A program made the translations under genes and the position numbers. Below the pieces are notes generated by a model, which did not search any database, had not been told where the DNA came from, and was given only the letters and a program-made list of their open reading frames with translations. 54,157 nucleotides of DNA from positions 1 to 54,157 of the forward strand of contig JAFQOR010000018.1 in NCBI GenBank assembly GCA_017403125.1, in the 5' to 3' direction. This document shows, piece after piece, positions 15,723 through 24,111 of this stretch; the stretch's first letter is position 1; each line of letters begins with the position of its first letter. Source of the stretch: Alistipes sp. (GTDB lineage Bacteria; Bacteroidota; Bacteroidia; Bacteroidales; Rikenellaceae).

Positions 15723-16928
15723 CTACTCTGCAAGGAAGATATTTACCGTGATAGGCTCCTCTTTCAGGGTAACGCTTTTGCGGTGCAGGTTCCCTTCGGC
15801 ATCGTAGTAGCGTAGCTCGTAATCTTGGTTTTTGGGCAGCAACACCGAGAACATATCGTTCATGTCGCGCAATGGTCCCGCTGTAAGACCGCCTCCCATT
15901 TGCTCCGTACCATGGAACACATCTACGCCCATAGCTACGCGGTCGCCGGAGTGCTCTGTGTGTTGGCTATTGGCGTAGCCCGCAATGCGCAGGAAGGTGT
16001 GTGTTCCTGCCTCGATGTGGCGAGTATATTGCTCATAGGCGAGGTCGATATATCGTTGTGTAACGTTCTCTCCGCCAATGGTCATAGGTAGCCCTACGAG
16101 AGGGTTTGTTTCGTCGGGAGCTGCCCAAATCATCGGGAACCAATCGTCGGCCTTGCCAAAGCGTGTGGCATATATGGCATATAGTCTGTCATCGACCTTT
16201 GCCTTCGAGGCATCGGGCATAAACCATAGATGGTCGAGCTTCGAGGGTAGATAGTACTCCGTAACGCGCCACTCGCCATTGAGCCACACTTCGGTCCAGC
16301 TATGGTTGCCGCGGTTGTCGTGCCACGATAGCGTTCCGGCAAAGCGTGCGGGGATGCCTACGGCACGATAGGCATCAACAAGCAGTATTGCAAGACCCGT
16401 GCACGATGCCATGCCCTGGCGCATCGACTCCTTGGGACTCTGGTTTGTCTTCTCGCGCAACGTGTTGTAATCTACGCCCGTAAGACGCGGGATGTTTCCA
16501 TTTACTACGCGTATGGCGCTCTCCATGGTGCTACATGTATCCACCGTGGGGGCGAAGAGCTCATATAACTCCTTGCGCCACGAGTCGCGCACCTCATCTA
16601 CGACAAAGTAGGGGAGCACGTCGTTCATATATACCTCTTCGGGCAACTCGCCTGCCCATGCAAATCGCTCTTTTGCAATATTGGCATACTTCACGTTCTC
16701 TACCAACAGGTCGAGCGACATGGTGTCGCGGTCGGCCGCAGGCATGTTTTCGAGTAGATACTCCATATCGCGACGCTCATCTTCGGCAAGGTTTGCCAAC
16801 ATCTCCTCTATTGCCTCTTCGCGCGTGAGTGATGTCGCCTCATCTGTCGATTTACTCTTGTTGCCTCCGCCACACGATATGAGTGCTGTGGCGCCAAGAG
16901 CCATGCAAATCTGATAAAATCTCTTCAT
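15723..16928 (-). CDS. Transglutaminase-like lipoprotein
   Basis: The 401-residue protein starts with a lipoprotein signal (MKRFYQICMALGATALISC GGG). The central part is a transglutaminase-core domain of the cysteine-protease fold: the nucleophile Cys is in QGMASCTGLAILLVDAYRA and the His in NRGNHSWTEVWLNGEW. GIPARFAG between them is typical of the family. Bacterial members act as proteases or crosslinkers outside the cytoplasm. The C-terminus looks like a beta-sandwich. It is monocistronic and convergent with the OmpA gene; the substrate is unknown. Confidence 0.85.
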   Translation of the reverse strand: MKRFYQICMALGATALISCGGGNKSKSTDEATSLTREEAIEEMLANLAEDERRDMEYLLENMPAADRDTMSLDLLVENVKYANIAKERFAWAGELPEEVYMNDVLPYFVVDEVRDSWRKELYELFAPTVDTCSTMESAIRVVNGNIPRLTGVDYNTLREKTNQSPKESMRQGMASCTGLAILLVDAYRAVGIPARFAGTLSWHDNRGNHSWTEVWLNGEWRVTEYYLPSKLDHLWFMPDASKAKVDDRLYAIYATRFGKADDWFPMIWAAPDETNPLVGLPMTIGGENVTQRYIDLAYEQYTRHIEAGTHTFLRIAGYANSQHTEHSGDRVAMGVDVFHGTEQMGGGLTAGPLRDMNDMFSVLLPKNQDYELRYYDAEGNLHRKSVTLKEEPITVNIFLAE

Positions 16929-17084
16929 AATTAACGGGTATAATGTAGGTTAATACTCTATTATATTCAGGGAGGTCCTATAAAATTCAAAAGCGACCGA
17001 AACTATATCTTCCAACAACGCAATAATTTTTTACTAATTTTTATATAACGGCCCATAAGTTTGTTAGGTGCGATTGTCGCATGT

Positions 17085-17837
17085 TCACCCTTTTATGATG
17101 GTTACAATCTCGTCAATCTCCGCCTCGTTCACGGCGCGTAGCGCATACTCATCTACTGCCGAGCTGCCGCCCATCGAGATGCGTGGGTTGCGATACTTCA
17201 TGCCTCCTGCGACCATACGTTTTGCGCTGAAATGGAGGGCATCGACACCCACCTCTGCCAGCTGTTTAACATTCGCAGGCGTAACACCACTACCCGCCAT
17301 AATCTCTATGCGTCCTGCGGCAACTGTCACGGCATGTGCAATGTTGTCTATGCCGTCTATTGCCTTATCGTAGCTCCCCGACGTAAGGATGCGCTTACAG
17401 CCTGTGGTTATGACATCCTCCACGCTACGCAGATAGTCTTCGGTCATGTCTATTGCGCGATGGAACGTCGTCTCCATGCCCTGTGCAGCCTCAACCAGCA
17501 TCTTGGTGCGTTCGATATCGACCCTGCCATCGGCGGTGAGAATGCCAAACACCACTCCCGAGGCGCCTGCACGGCGGGCAAGCTCTATGTCGCGGAGCAT
17601 CGTAGCCACCTCTTCGTCGTTGTACAGGAAGTCGCCTCCTCGCGGACGTATCATGACGCTGGCACCGAGGCCCTCGATGCCTGCTACTTGTTCAATTACG
17701 GCGAGCGATGGGGTGATGCCTCCGTCGGCAGGTGAGGCACAAAGTTCTACGCGCTCTAAACCCTTTGCTGCGGCTATGCGACATGCCTCGATGGAGTAGG
17801 CGCACAGCTCCAATTTAATTCGATTAAAGTTGTTCAC
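17085..17837 (-). CDS. cutC: CutC family protein
   Basis: The product is a TIM-barrel protein of the CutC family, about 250 residues, historically linked to copper homeostasis although the enzymatic role is unsettled. Signatures: KLELCAYSIEAC at the start, RVELCASPADGGITPS, SVMIRPRGGDFLY, TFHRAIDMTED, ILTSG and EIMAGSGVTPANV. The GTG at 17837 gives MNNFNRIKLELC and a 14-nt overlap with the upstream regulator; an ATG at 17864 is possible but overlaps it by 41 nt. It is the last gene of the hemerythrin/LuxR/cutC operon. Confidence 0.85.
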   Translation of the reverse strand: MNNFNRIKLELCAYSIEACRIAAAKGLERVELCASPADGGITPSLAVIEQVAGIEGLGASVMIRPRGGDFLYNDEEVATMLRDIELARRAGASGVVFGILTADGRVDIERTKMLVEAAQGMETTFHRAIDMTEDYLRSVEDVITTGCKRILTSGSYDKAIDGIDNIAHAVTVAAGRIEIMAGSGVTPANVKQLAEVGVDALHFSAKRMVAGGMKYRNPRISMGGSSAVDEYALRAVNEAEIDEIVTIIKG

Positions 17838-18396
17838 TGTCAATAAGTTTATTAAGTACGGCATATACCGTAAGACCTGCTACCGAACGAATTCCGGTCT
17901 TGTGTACTATGTTCTTTCGGTGCGATATAACGGTGTGTGGCGATATGTTTAGCTCCGAGGCTATCTCCTTGTTTGTATATCCGCGGGCTACGAGTACCAA
18001 TACATCGCGCTCGCGCTCCGAGAGTTCATGGCTCTCGGCGTAGCTCCTTTCCGAGGGTGTTGCTACAACCTCACGTATAGCACTCTTTACCGCCTCGGCA
18101 GACGAGAAGGTGGTAATGGTGTGTGCAAAACGGTTTTGTGTGGCGGGGGCTACAATGGCGCTCTGTATGCCTATGGTGGGAATGCTCTCCAACTCTTCGC
18201 AGCTATCCATGAGGTGAGCTACCGACATGTTTATAAGCACTACGTCGGGCTCGGTGATGCGTAGTTGGTGTGCAATATCGGCATTAGGCTCAATACAACT
18301 TACACGCTCCACATCGGGGTATGCTGCGAGAATAGCCTGCAAACCCTCTGCAATGAGTGTTGCCGGCTCAATGATTACTACTCGATATCTGTTCAT
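17824..18396 (-). CDS. LuxR/NarL-type regulator with a degenerate receiver domain
   Basis: The 190-residue protein has an N-terminal receiver-like domain (residues 1-115) and a C-terminal LuxR/NarL DNA-binding domain (ELSERERDVLVLVARGYTNK, then EIASELNISPHTVISHRKNI). In the receiver, the position of the phosphorylated Asp reads Asn (DVVLINMSV instead of the usual LLDxxMP), and the acidic pair after the first strand is Glu-Pro. It probably does not take a phosphate in the standard way. The gene overlaps the upstream hemerythrin gene by 4 nt, and the pair likely acts as an oxygen or NO-responsive switch; that is inference. Confidence 0.88.
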   Translation of the reverse strand: MNRYRVVIIEPATLIAEGLQAILAAYPDVERVSCIEPNADIAHQLRITEPDVVLINMSVAHLMDSCEELESIPTIGIQSAIVAPATQNRFAHTITTFSSAEAVKSAIREVVATPSERSYAESHELSERERDVLVLVARGYTNKEIASELNISPHTVISHRKNIVHKTGIRSVAGLTVYAVLNKLIDSEQL

Positions 18397-19097
18397 TGGT
18401 GGCTACCCGTTTTAAGTTTGGCGATTAGTGGTTTGAGTATATATGTTTCGAGGTTGCTGTGGCGACGTAGGTCATCGCGTAGCGCGTATATGTCGTATAG
18501 CATTGCACAGCGCGCCTTCGTGGGAGCCTGCTCGGGCAGATATTTTATAATGAGCGATGCAATGTCGTTCGTACGATCATTGATGTCGTCGTGTGGCGTA
18601 TCTAACGTATCGAGGTTGGTGCTCGGTGTGGTGTGGCTGTCGATATTGGCAAATACGGTTGCCTCCTCCTCGGCGAGGTGCTCGGTAAGGCACTTTGCAT
18701 AGTCGTCGTAGAAACGTCGCAGTGTTGCTCGCGATAGGTTATCGCAGTGGGTGAGTATCTCGTCGAGGTGTGACGCCACATGCGGGAGCATATAGTTTAG
18801 ATAGTAGTTGTGTGATGCACGCAAGTACGACACCACGTGAGGTATCATCTCCGTTGTCAGCATATCGAGGTTAGGGCGATGAGATAGGTCGATATGCATA
18901 TTGCAGAACTCGATAAAGAGCTCTGCGGGGTATCCATCTCTTTGGCACATCTCACTTAGCGACATGTCGCCAAAGGGGAGTTTTATGTCGAGGCGGTCGA
19001 ATATCGATAGCAGCGAAGAGTTGCAGTCGATAAGTTCGACAATCTTCATGTCGAGCGAAAGACGCGATGTGTCGTGTGTGTATGTTATCTTGTTCAT
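18393..19097 (-). CDS. Hemerythrin-domain protein (ScdA/YtfE-like)
   Basis: The 234-residue protein has an N-terminal helical domain resembling the DUF542/ScdA_N region (MKIVELIDCNSSLLSIFDRL) and a hemerythrin-like four-helix bundle. Its di-iron ligands are visible as spaced His/Glu: RASHNYYLNYMLPHVASHLD, LTEHLAEEEATVFANI and the C-terminal HSNLETYILKPL. ScdA/YtfE/RIC proteins repair Fe-S clusters after NO or oxidative stress. It is the first gene of an operon with the LuxR-type regulator. A TATATTTG box lies at 19127-19134 on the minus strand. Confidence 0.82.
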   Translation of the reverse strand: MNKITYTHDTSRLSLDMKIVELIDCNSSLLSIFDRLDIKLPFGDMSLSEMCQRDGYPAELFIEFCNMHIDLSHRPNLDMLTTEMIPHVVSYLRASHNYYLNYMLPHVASHLDEILTHCDNLSRATLRRFYDDYAKCLTEHLAEEEATVFANIDSHTTPSTNLDTLDTPHDDINDRTNDIASLIIKYLPEQAPTKARCAMLYDIYALRDDLRRHSNLETYILKPLIAKLKTGSHQ

Positions 19098-19264
19098 TGA
19101 TTGTCAAGCTGTTGCATTGTGTATAACAAATATATTACTATTTTACATGCAAATATACATATAATTTTACAAATTGACAATCCCCAATAATAGGGGGTAG
19201 AACATGTTGATTTTACCTAAAATAGGCTATTGTACACCTTGTAAAAAAGCTCCATCTTTGCACC

Positions 19265-19423
19265 ATGAAAATTGGTCATCCAATGGAGGGTATCTTCATG
19301 ATGACGCTACAATTTGTAAATAGTTCGATCTTTTTAGTTTTTATTGGGTGTTCTTCGCATTAGCCCATTAGGAGCGAAGTGTGAAGCAGAGGGGTTGTCG
19401 GATGCCATCCGGCAACCCTTTTT
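19265..19423 (+). ncRNA. Candidate small transcript with its own promoter and terminator
   Basis: A promoter-like pair (TTG at 19230-19232, 20 bp, CATCTTTG at 19253-19260) precedes a 160-bp stretch ending in a strong terminator. The terminator stem GGGTTGTCGGAT/ATCCGGCAACCC (19392-19418) is followed by five T. Inside are two smaller hairpins: ATTGG/CCAAT and CTTCGC/GCGAAG. A 32-codon ORF starts at 19265 but would be leaderless. No protein family is recognised. Confidence 0.4.
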
Positions 19424-19440
19424 GTTGGTGTCGTGGTAGT

Positions 19441-19488
19441 AAAAAAGGCATTGTGCAAGTGTCCATAGAGATAACACCTGCACAATGC
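19441..19488 (-). terminator. Terminator of the methionine operon
   Basis: On the minus strand GCATTGTGCA pairs with TGCACAATGC (19448-19457 and 19479-19488), extended by GTGT/ACAC, and six T follow. It lies 29 bp after the stop of hom. Confidence 0.8.
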
Positions 19489-19516
19489 ACACCATGCCGA
19501 TAGACTGCTTCTTGCT

Positions 19517-20698
19517 CTAATCAAACGGATAGGCGGCAACGAAGCACTCCGGAGTGCGTAGAGCCTCCTGACACGCTTTGAGGTTGGCAAGCGACACATC
19601 GCCAACGATGTAATTATACTCATCCGAGGTGTACTGTTCGCGTATCTGGTGGAAGGTCAGCAGGTCGCGCTGCTCGGCGGTTTTATAACGGAAGTATATG
19701 CGGAAGCGGTGGTCGTTAGTATAGGTCGGTAATACCGAGTCGTTGCGCTTCTTATACTCGTAGCGATAGTTATAGGCGCAAGCTGTGATGTCACTCAACA
19801 CCGCCGAGCCTGTGGGGTGTCCGCCGGCACCACGTCCAAACATAAACTGCTTGTCGTAGAACAGCCCTTTGATAACCACACCGTTGAACTCATCCTCGAC
19901 GCTATAAATATACTTGTTGCGCGAAATGAGCTGCGGGATGACACACATAAAGAGTTTGTCATCAACCTTTTCGACATGTGCAACGAGCTTTATGCGGCGC
20001 TCTTTCTCGCGCGCAAAACGAATGTCCGAGTCGTTCATTGTTGATATGCCGTATGTAAAAATCTCGTCCGGAGCAACATAAACACCAAAGGCGTGCATTG
20101 TGACGATGATAAGTTTGAAGAGCGAGTCCCAACCATCTATATCGAGCGTGGGGTTGCTCTCGGCAAAGCCGAGGTCCTGCGCGAGTTTTAGGGCGTCGTT
20201 GTAGGACATGTGCTCGTTGAAGATCTTCGACAGGATGAAGTTCGACGAGCCGTTAAGGATGCCCTTTACCGAGCACAATAGATCGTTGTCGTAATACTCT
20301 TCGAGGTTGCGTATTACGGGGATGCTGCCGCATGCCGAGGCGTCGTAGAGTAGCGCGGTGTTGTACTGCTCTTGCAGATCGATAAGCTCGATAAGGTGGT
20401 GACCGAGCATCTTCTTATTTCCGGATACTACGGGTATGCGGCTCTTCAAGGCTCGCTTTACGATGTCATAAGCAGCTTCGGCATCGTCGATGAGTTCGAC
20501 GATAAGGTTGATATCCTTATCGCAGAAGACATCGTCGGGGTTATCCGTGAAGTCGGCATCTACGCTACGCCTCTTGTGTATATCGCGTACGCATATACGT
20601 TTGATATGCACGTTATCCGAATCGATGCGTTTCAAGACATCGTAGAGACCCTGTCCTACGGTGCCGAATCCAAAAAGTCCTATGTTAAGATGTTTCAT
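19517..20698 (-). CDS. hom: Homoserine dehydrogenase
   Basis: The 393-residue enzyme reduces aspartate semialdehyde to homoserine with NAD(P)H, the branch point to methionine and threonine. The N-terminal Rossmann motif GLFGFGTVGQGLYDVL is clear. VVSGNKKMLGHHLIEL, GILNGSSNFILSKI and the family signature region LAQDLGFAESNPTLDIDGWD follow, with the catalytic Lys in the usual place. There is no fused aspartokinase. It is the third gene of the metY-metX-hom operon, 15 bp after metX, which gives one transcript for homoserine supply, acetylation and sulfhydrylation. Confidence 0.95.
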   Translation of the reverse strand: MKHLNIGLFGFGTVGQGLYDVLKRIDSDNVHIKRICVRDIHKRRSVDADFTDNPDDVFCDKDINLIVELIDDAEAAYDIVKRALKSRIPVVSGNKKMLGHHLIELIDLQEQYNTALLYDASACGSIPVIRNLEEYYDNDLLCSVKGILNGSSNFILSKIFNEHMSYNDALKLAQDLGFAESNPTLDIDGWDSLFKLIIVTMHAFGVYVAPDEIFTYGISTMNDSDIRFAREKERRIKLVAHVEKVDDKLFMCVIPQLISRNKYIYSVEDEFNGVVIKGLFYDKQFMFGRGAGGHPTGSAVLSDITACAYNYRYEYKKRNDSVLPTYTNDHRFRIYFRYKTAEQRDLLTFHQIREQYTSDEYNYIVGDVSLANLKACQEALRTPECFVAAYPFD

Positions 20699-20713
20699 AT
20701 TTAGGTTGCTGTT

Positions 20714-21733
20714 TTAGTGTGCTAAAAAGTTCTTAATAATCGCATTTAGTTTATCGTGTTCGACCAGAAAACCATCGTGTCCAAACTCCGACTCGATGAT
20801 GTGAAACTCCGCTCCGGCGATATACTCTTTCAGGGGTTGGTGCGCCTCGACAGTGAAGAGAATGTCGGAGGATATGGCTACGACCAATGTTCGTGCCTTA
20901 ATGCGTTGCAAAGCCTCGGCTATGGAGCCTCTGCCTCGCGCTATGTTATGTGAATCGACCGCTTCGGAGAGGCGGTAGTAGGAGAGGGCGTTGAAGCGTC
21001 GTCGTAGCTTCTCGCCCTGATACTGTTGGTAGCTGTGTGCGCGACGCTCGAACGAAGCCTCCTCGACATTGGTGAGCTCTTGCTGCGTAGCGTTGTAGGC
21101 AGCGCCACCCCGATAGCTTATCAGGGCTATGCTTCGAGCGACTGCCATGCCGTCCAAACCTGCGTCATCGCGTAGCTCTCCCCATGTTGGATCAAGACGT
21201 ATTGCCATGCGTTGTGACTCGTTGAAGGCTGCTGCCCATGGCTCCGAGCAGGGGGTTGTGGCGATGAGTGCCAGCGACTCGGCGAAGTCGGGCTCCATGA
21301 TTGCCCACTCCATGCACTGAAAGCCACCTATTGAGCTGCCTATGAGTAGTTTAACGTGCTCGATACCCAAATGGTGGGCAAGCACCTGATGGCAGCGTAC
21401 CATGTCGCGTACCGAGATGCGTGGGAAGTCGTAGTACCACTTCTTGCCAGTTTGTGGATTTATGGCGAGAGGCGACGTCGTGCCGTAGTGCGAGCCAAGG
21501 AAGTTGGCGCACACGATGAAGTAGCGGTTGGGGTCGAGGAAGCGCCCCTCTTCGACGGTGTGTGGCCACCAATCTGCCACGTCGGAGTTTGCCGTGAGAG
21601 CGTGGCATACCCATATCACGTTATCCTTTGTCGGGGAGAGCGTGCCGAAGGTGTCGTAGGCTATATCAAGCTCCGGAAGCCTTTCGCCCGACTCCAATTC
21701 GAAGGGGTGTGGATGGTGATAAAGTTGGCTCAT
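20714..21733 (-). CDS. metX: Homoserine O-acetyltransferase
   Basis: The 339-residue alpha/beta-hydrolase transfers the acetyl group of acetyl-CoA to homoserine. The nucleophile elbow reads LIGSSIGGFQCMEW. The Asp is in ISSDILFT and the His in SEFGHDGFLVE near the C-terminus. It lacks the CBS tail seen in some family members. The gene starts 2 bp after the metY stop, so translation is coupled. Its product is the substrate of MetY. Confidence 0.94.
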   Translation of the reverse strand: MSQLYHHPHPFELESGERLPELDIAYDTFGTLSPTKDNVIWVCHALTANSDVADWWPHTVEEGRFLDPNRYFIVCANFLGSHYGTTSPLAINPQTGKKWYYDFPRISVRDMVRCHQVLAHHLGIEHVKLLIGSSIGGFQCMEWAIMEPDFAESLALIATTPCSEPWAAAFNESQRMAIRLDPTWGELRDDAGLDGMAVARSIALISYRGGAAYNATQQELTNVEEASFERRAHSYQQYQGEKLRRRFNALSYYRLSEAVDSHNIARGRGSIAEALQRIKARTLVVAISSDILFTVEAHQPLKEYIAGAEFHIIESEFGHDGFLVEHDKLNAIIKNFLAH

Positions 21734-21735
21734 CG

Positions 21736-23016
21736 CTACACGTTTTTAAGTGCTTGTTCGTAGTCGGCAATAATATCCTCCACATTCTCCAAACCGAGTG
21801 ATACACGCAGTAGTGTTGGGGTTATGCCCGCAGCGCGCTTTGCCTCGTCGGACAACTGCTTGTGGGTGGTTGATGCGGGGTGCGTAACGACCGATATCGA
21901 GTCGCCAATCATGGTCATGTTAGCCGACAGTTTTAGGCTCTCAACAAAGCGTACGGTGCTCTCTAATGTCCCTTTAAGTTCTATGGTCAGCACTGCCGAT
22001 GCCCCAAAGCGGAAGTACTTCTTCGCTAACTCGTGGCTTGGATGGTCTTCGAAGCCAACGAAGCTGACGCGCTCCACCTTTGGGTGGTTGCGGCAGAACT
22101 CTGCAAGACGATATGCCGACTCCACTTCGTGCTTTACACGTAGCGATAGTGTTTCGAGTCCGAGCAGCATCAAATATGAGTCAAACGACGAGGGGCAACA
22201 TCCGAAGTCGCGCATGCCATCAACTCTACACTTGACAATAAACGCTTGGCTACCAAACGTCTTGTGTAGATTAAGACCATGGTATCCCTCCGAGGGACCA
22301 TCAATTGCGGGGTACTTGCCACATCCCCAGTCAAAGGTTCCGCCATCGACGATGATGCCTCCCATGGCGGTGCCGTGACCATTTATCCACTTTGTAGCCG
22401 AGTCGGTGATGATGTCGGCGCCCCACTCAAAGGGGTTGCACAGGTAGCCACCCGCACCAAACGTATTATCCACGATCAGAGGCACATTATTGGCATGTGC
22501 AACCTTTGCGAGAGCCTCGATGTCGGCCACGCGGCATGTGGGGTTGCCCATCGACTCAACAAATACAGCACGCGTATTATTATCTATGAGTGCTGCAATA
22601 TCCTCTTTCGAGTCGCTTTTTGCCATGCGACAGTCTATGCCAAGGTTGCGCAGCGAGATTACAAATTGGTTGTGCGTACCACCATATAGGTAGGGCGATG
22701 TTACGATGTTCTGTCCGGCTTGTGCAAGGGCGGTAACGGTGAGTAGTATCGCCGACATTCCCGATGCTGTTGCCAAGGCTCCAACACCACCATAGAGGGC
22801 TGCTATGCGCTCCTCATAGGCCGAAGAGGTGGGGTTGTGCAGACGTGTGTAGATGTTGCCTGCCTCGCTGAGTGTGAATAGGTTGGCGGCATATTCGCAT
22901 GTGGGGAAGTGGTAGGCGGCTGTTGGATGTATGGCTATGCCGCGTGAGTTTGTGGCATCGACGTGATAACCGCCGTGTATTTGAAGTGTCTCGAATTGTA
23001 AATTACTCTTTTTCAT
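21736..23016 (-). CDS. metY: O-acetylhomoserine sulfhydrylase (aminocarboxypropyltransferase)
   Basis: The 426-residue PLP enzyme makes homocysteine from O-acetylhomoserine and sulfide. Family signatures: FETLQIHGGYHVD at the start, YTRLHNPTSSAYEERIAAL, FVESMGNPTCRVADI, and the PLP-Lys motif SATKWINGHG. The start at 23016 (MKKSNLQFETLQIHGG) is chosen. The frame is open back to an ATG at 23145, but that 43-residue extension is unlike the family and lies in the regulatory leader. It is the first full gene of the operon, downstream of the Met-rich leader peptide. Confidence 0.94.
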   Translation of the reverse strand: MKKSNLQFETLQIHGGYHVDATNSRGIAIHPTAAYHFPTCEYAANLFTLSEAGNIYTRLHNPTSSAYEERIAALYGGVGALATASGMSAILLTVTALAQAGQNIVTSPYLYGGTHNQFVISLRNLGIDCRMAKSDSKEDIAALIDNNTRAVFVESMGNPTCRVADIEALAKVAHANNVPLIVDNTFGAGGYLCNPFEWGADIITDSATKWINGHGTAMGGIIVDGGTFDWGCGKYPAIDGPSEGYHGLNLHKTFGSQAFIVKCRVDGMRDFGCCPSSFDSYLMLLGLETLSLRVKHEVESAYRLAEFCRNHPKVERVSFVGFEDHPSHELAKKYFRFGASAVLTIELKGTLESTVRFVESLKLSANMTMIGDSISVVTHPASTTHKQLSDEAKRAAGITPTLLRVSLGLENVEDIIADYEQALKNV

Positions 23017-23160
23017 TGCTATATAATATGTTCTATAAATAATCTGCCTATGCCGACATGCCCCATAGTCGTAGGACATGTCGTTGTTGTGTTTTTGGTT
23101 GGAGAGTTCGCTCCCGATAGGAGCAGGTGGCACGTAGCTACCCATCGATAGATTTGGTGC
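23017..23160 (-). promoter_or_regulatory. Structured leader between leader peptide and metY
   Basis: The transcript holds three similar arms: GTGCC in the last codons of the leader peptide, GGCAC right after its stop, and GTGCC about 25 nt further on. Thus 1:2 and 2:3 hairpins exclude each other, as in attenuators. Further hairpins are GCTCC/GGGAGC (about 23113-23128) and GACATGTCC/GGCATGTC (about 23050-23080). No obvious U-run terminator is seen, so control may be translational or Rho-based. Confidence 0.5.
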
Positions 23161-23325
23161 CTAACGGCACATTCGCATATACATAGTCGCCATATATGCC
23201 ATCATTTCCGATGCCATAGCCATGCGTCGTGTTGTTCGATGGGTCGTTACACAAGCACCATTACCCTGTGCCGACTCCTCTGACAACATCGCAACCGGGT
23301 CTATTATGTTATTGCGTCTTCTCAT
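23161..23325 (-). CDS. Methionine-rich leader peptide of the metY operon
   Basis: A 54-codon ORF starts just after the operon promoter and ends 144 nt before metY. The peptide has 10 Met; eight fall in residues 35-52, the stretch RMAMASEMMAYMATMYMRMC just before the stop. Such a run of control codons is the hallmark of ribosome-mediated attenuation, as in the trp, his and leu leaders. Stalling at Met codons when charged Met-tRNA is scarce would change downstream folding. The stop codon lies inside the first hairpin. The biosynthetic product of the operon is methionine, matching the control codon. I know of no standard annotation for it. Confidence 0.75.
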   Translation of the reverse strand: MRRRNNIIDPVAMLSEESAQGNGACVTTHRTTRRMAMASEMMAYMATMYMRMCR

Positions 23326-23343
23326 TTAGATTGGTTGGTAATG

Positions 23344-23375
23344 CAAAAATAGATATTATTTCTTAATTATGCAAA
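23344..23375 (-). promoter_or_regulatory. Promoter of the methionine operon
   Basis: On the minus strand TTTG (23372-23375), a 20-bp spacer and TATTTTTG (23344-23351) form a full -33/-7 pair. Transcription should start near 23337, about 12 nt before the leader-peptide ATG. Confidence 0.7.
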
Positions 23376-23582
23376 TATCTGCCTCGGGTTTCTATCCTGA
23401 GAGGTTGTCGTTTGTGGTCATTATTGCTTGAAATATGGTAAGCGGAGCAGCTTGAAGTGGAATAATTGCAAAAATAATTAGCAATGCGTAATTGCCTATT
23501 GCGAATAGTTTTGTATCTTTGCAGCGTATAGTGCTATAATATATTGTGTGGTGCATACGTTAGAGTGCAAAATTGTTAGACT

Positions 23583-24056
23583 ATGACACATCTGAAACTT
23601 ATATTTTATGGTTTGCTTGCGTTTATCGAGCGTAACCCTATATTTTGTTTAATATTGGTGCTGTTGGCCATCTTCGCTCCGGTGGTGTTCGAGGTTGTGG
23701 GTTGGATTATCCTTGGTATTATCGCTCTTCTGCTTCTCGGCCTTGGCCTATTGGCATGGAAGGTTTATAAGATGAAGCGTGAGATGAAGCGTCGCTTCGA
23801 GCAGGCTGCAAATGCCGGAGGCTTTGATGCCCGAGGTTTTAATGCCGGAGGGGCACAAGGTTTTTCGGGCTTTGGCTTCTCGGGTAACATGTCGTTGGAG
23901 GACTTGGTGCGAATGATGCAGCAACAGGCCGATATGCGCCAGCAGCAGGCAAAGGGCGGTGGTGCAGCAAACTCTTCGACACATACATCGGGTCAGCCCA
24001 ACAAGCGTGTAAACGATAAGGTTGGCGACTATGTCGATTTTGAGGAGGTTGATTAG
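23583..24056 (+). CDS. Small two-helix membrane protein of unknown function
   Basis: The 157-residue protein has two adjacent hydrophobic segments at about residues 19-55 (FCLILVLLAIFAPVVFEVVG, then WIILGIIALLLLGLGLLAW). A basic stretch KMKREMKRRFEQ and a Gly/Gln-rich disordered tail ending in NKRVNDKVGDYVDFEEVD follow. This layout is common in small Bacteroidota membrane proteins; I do not assign a function. The promoter is TTG (23492-23494), 19 bp, TATCTTTG (23514-23521). It precedes mlaE by 55 bp on the same strand and could share its transcript. Confidence 0.75.
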   Translation: MTHLKLIFYGLLAFIERNPIFCLILVLLAIFAPVVFEVVGWIILGIIALLLLGLGLLAWKVYKMKREMKRRFEQAANAGGFDARGFNAGGAQGFSGFGFSGNMSLEDLVRMMQQQADMRQQQAKGGGAANSSTHTSGQPNKRVNDKVGDYVDFEEVD

Positions 24057-24111
24057 CAAGTTCCGAACTTTGAGCTCTAACACATAGAGTCTATAAAACT
24101 GAACATATAAG

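Noticed and set aside
19265-19363. 32-codon ORF as a leader peptide
   Set aside because: It has four Met but would start at the predicted transcript start with no binding site, and no operon follows on that strand.
23017-23330. SAM riboswitch upstream of metY
   Set aside because: GCCACCTGCTCC looks a little like an S-box piece, but the conserved core and pairing are absent, while a Met-codon leader ORF explains the region better.
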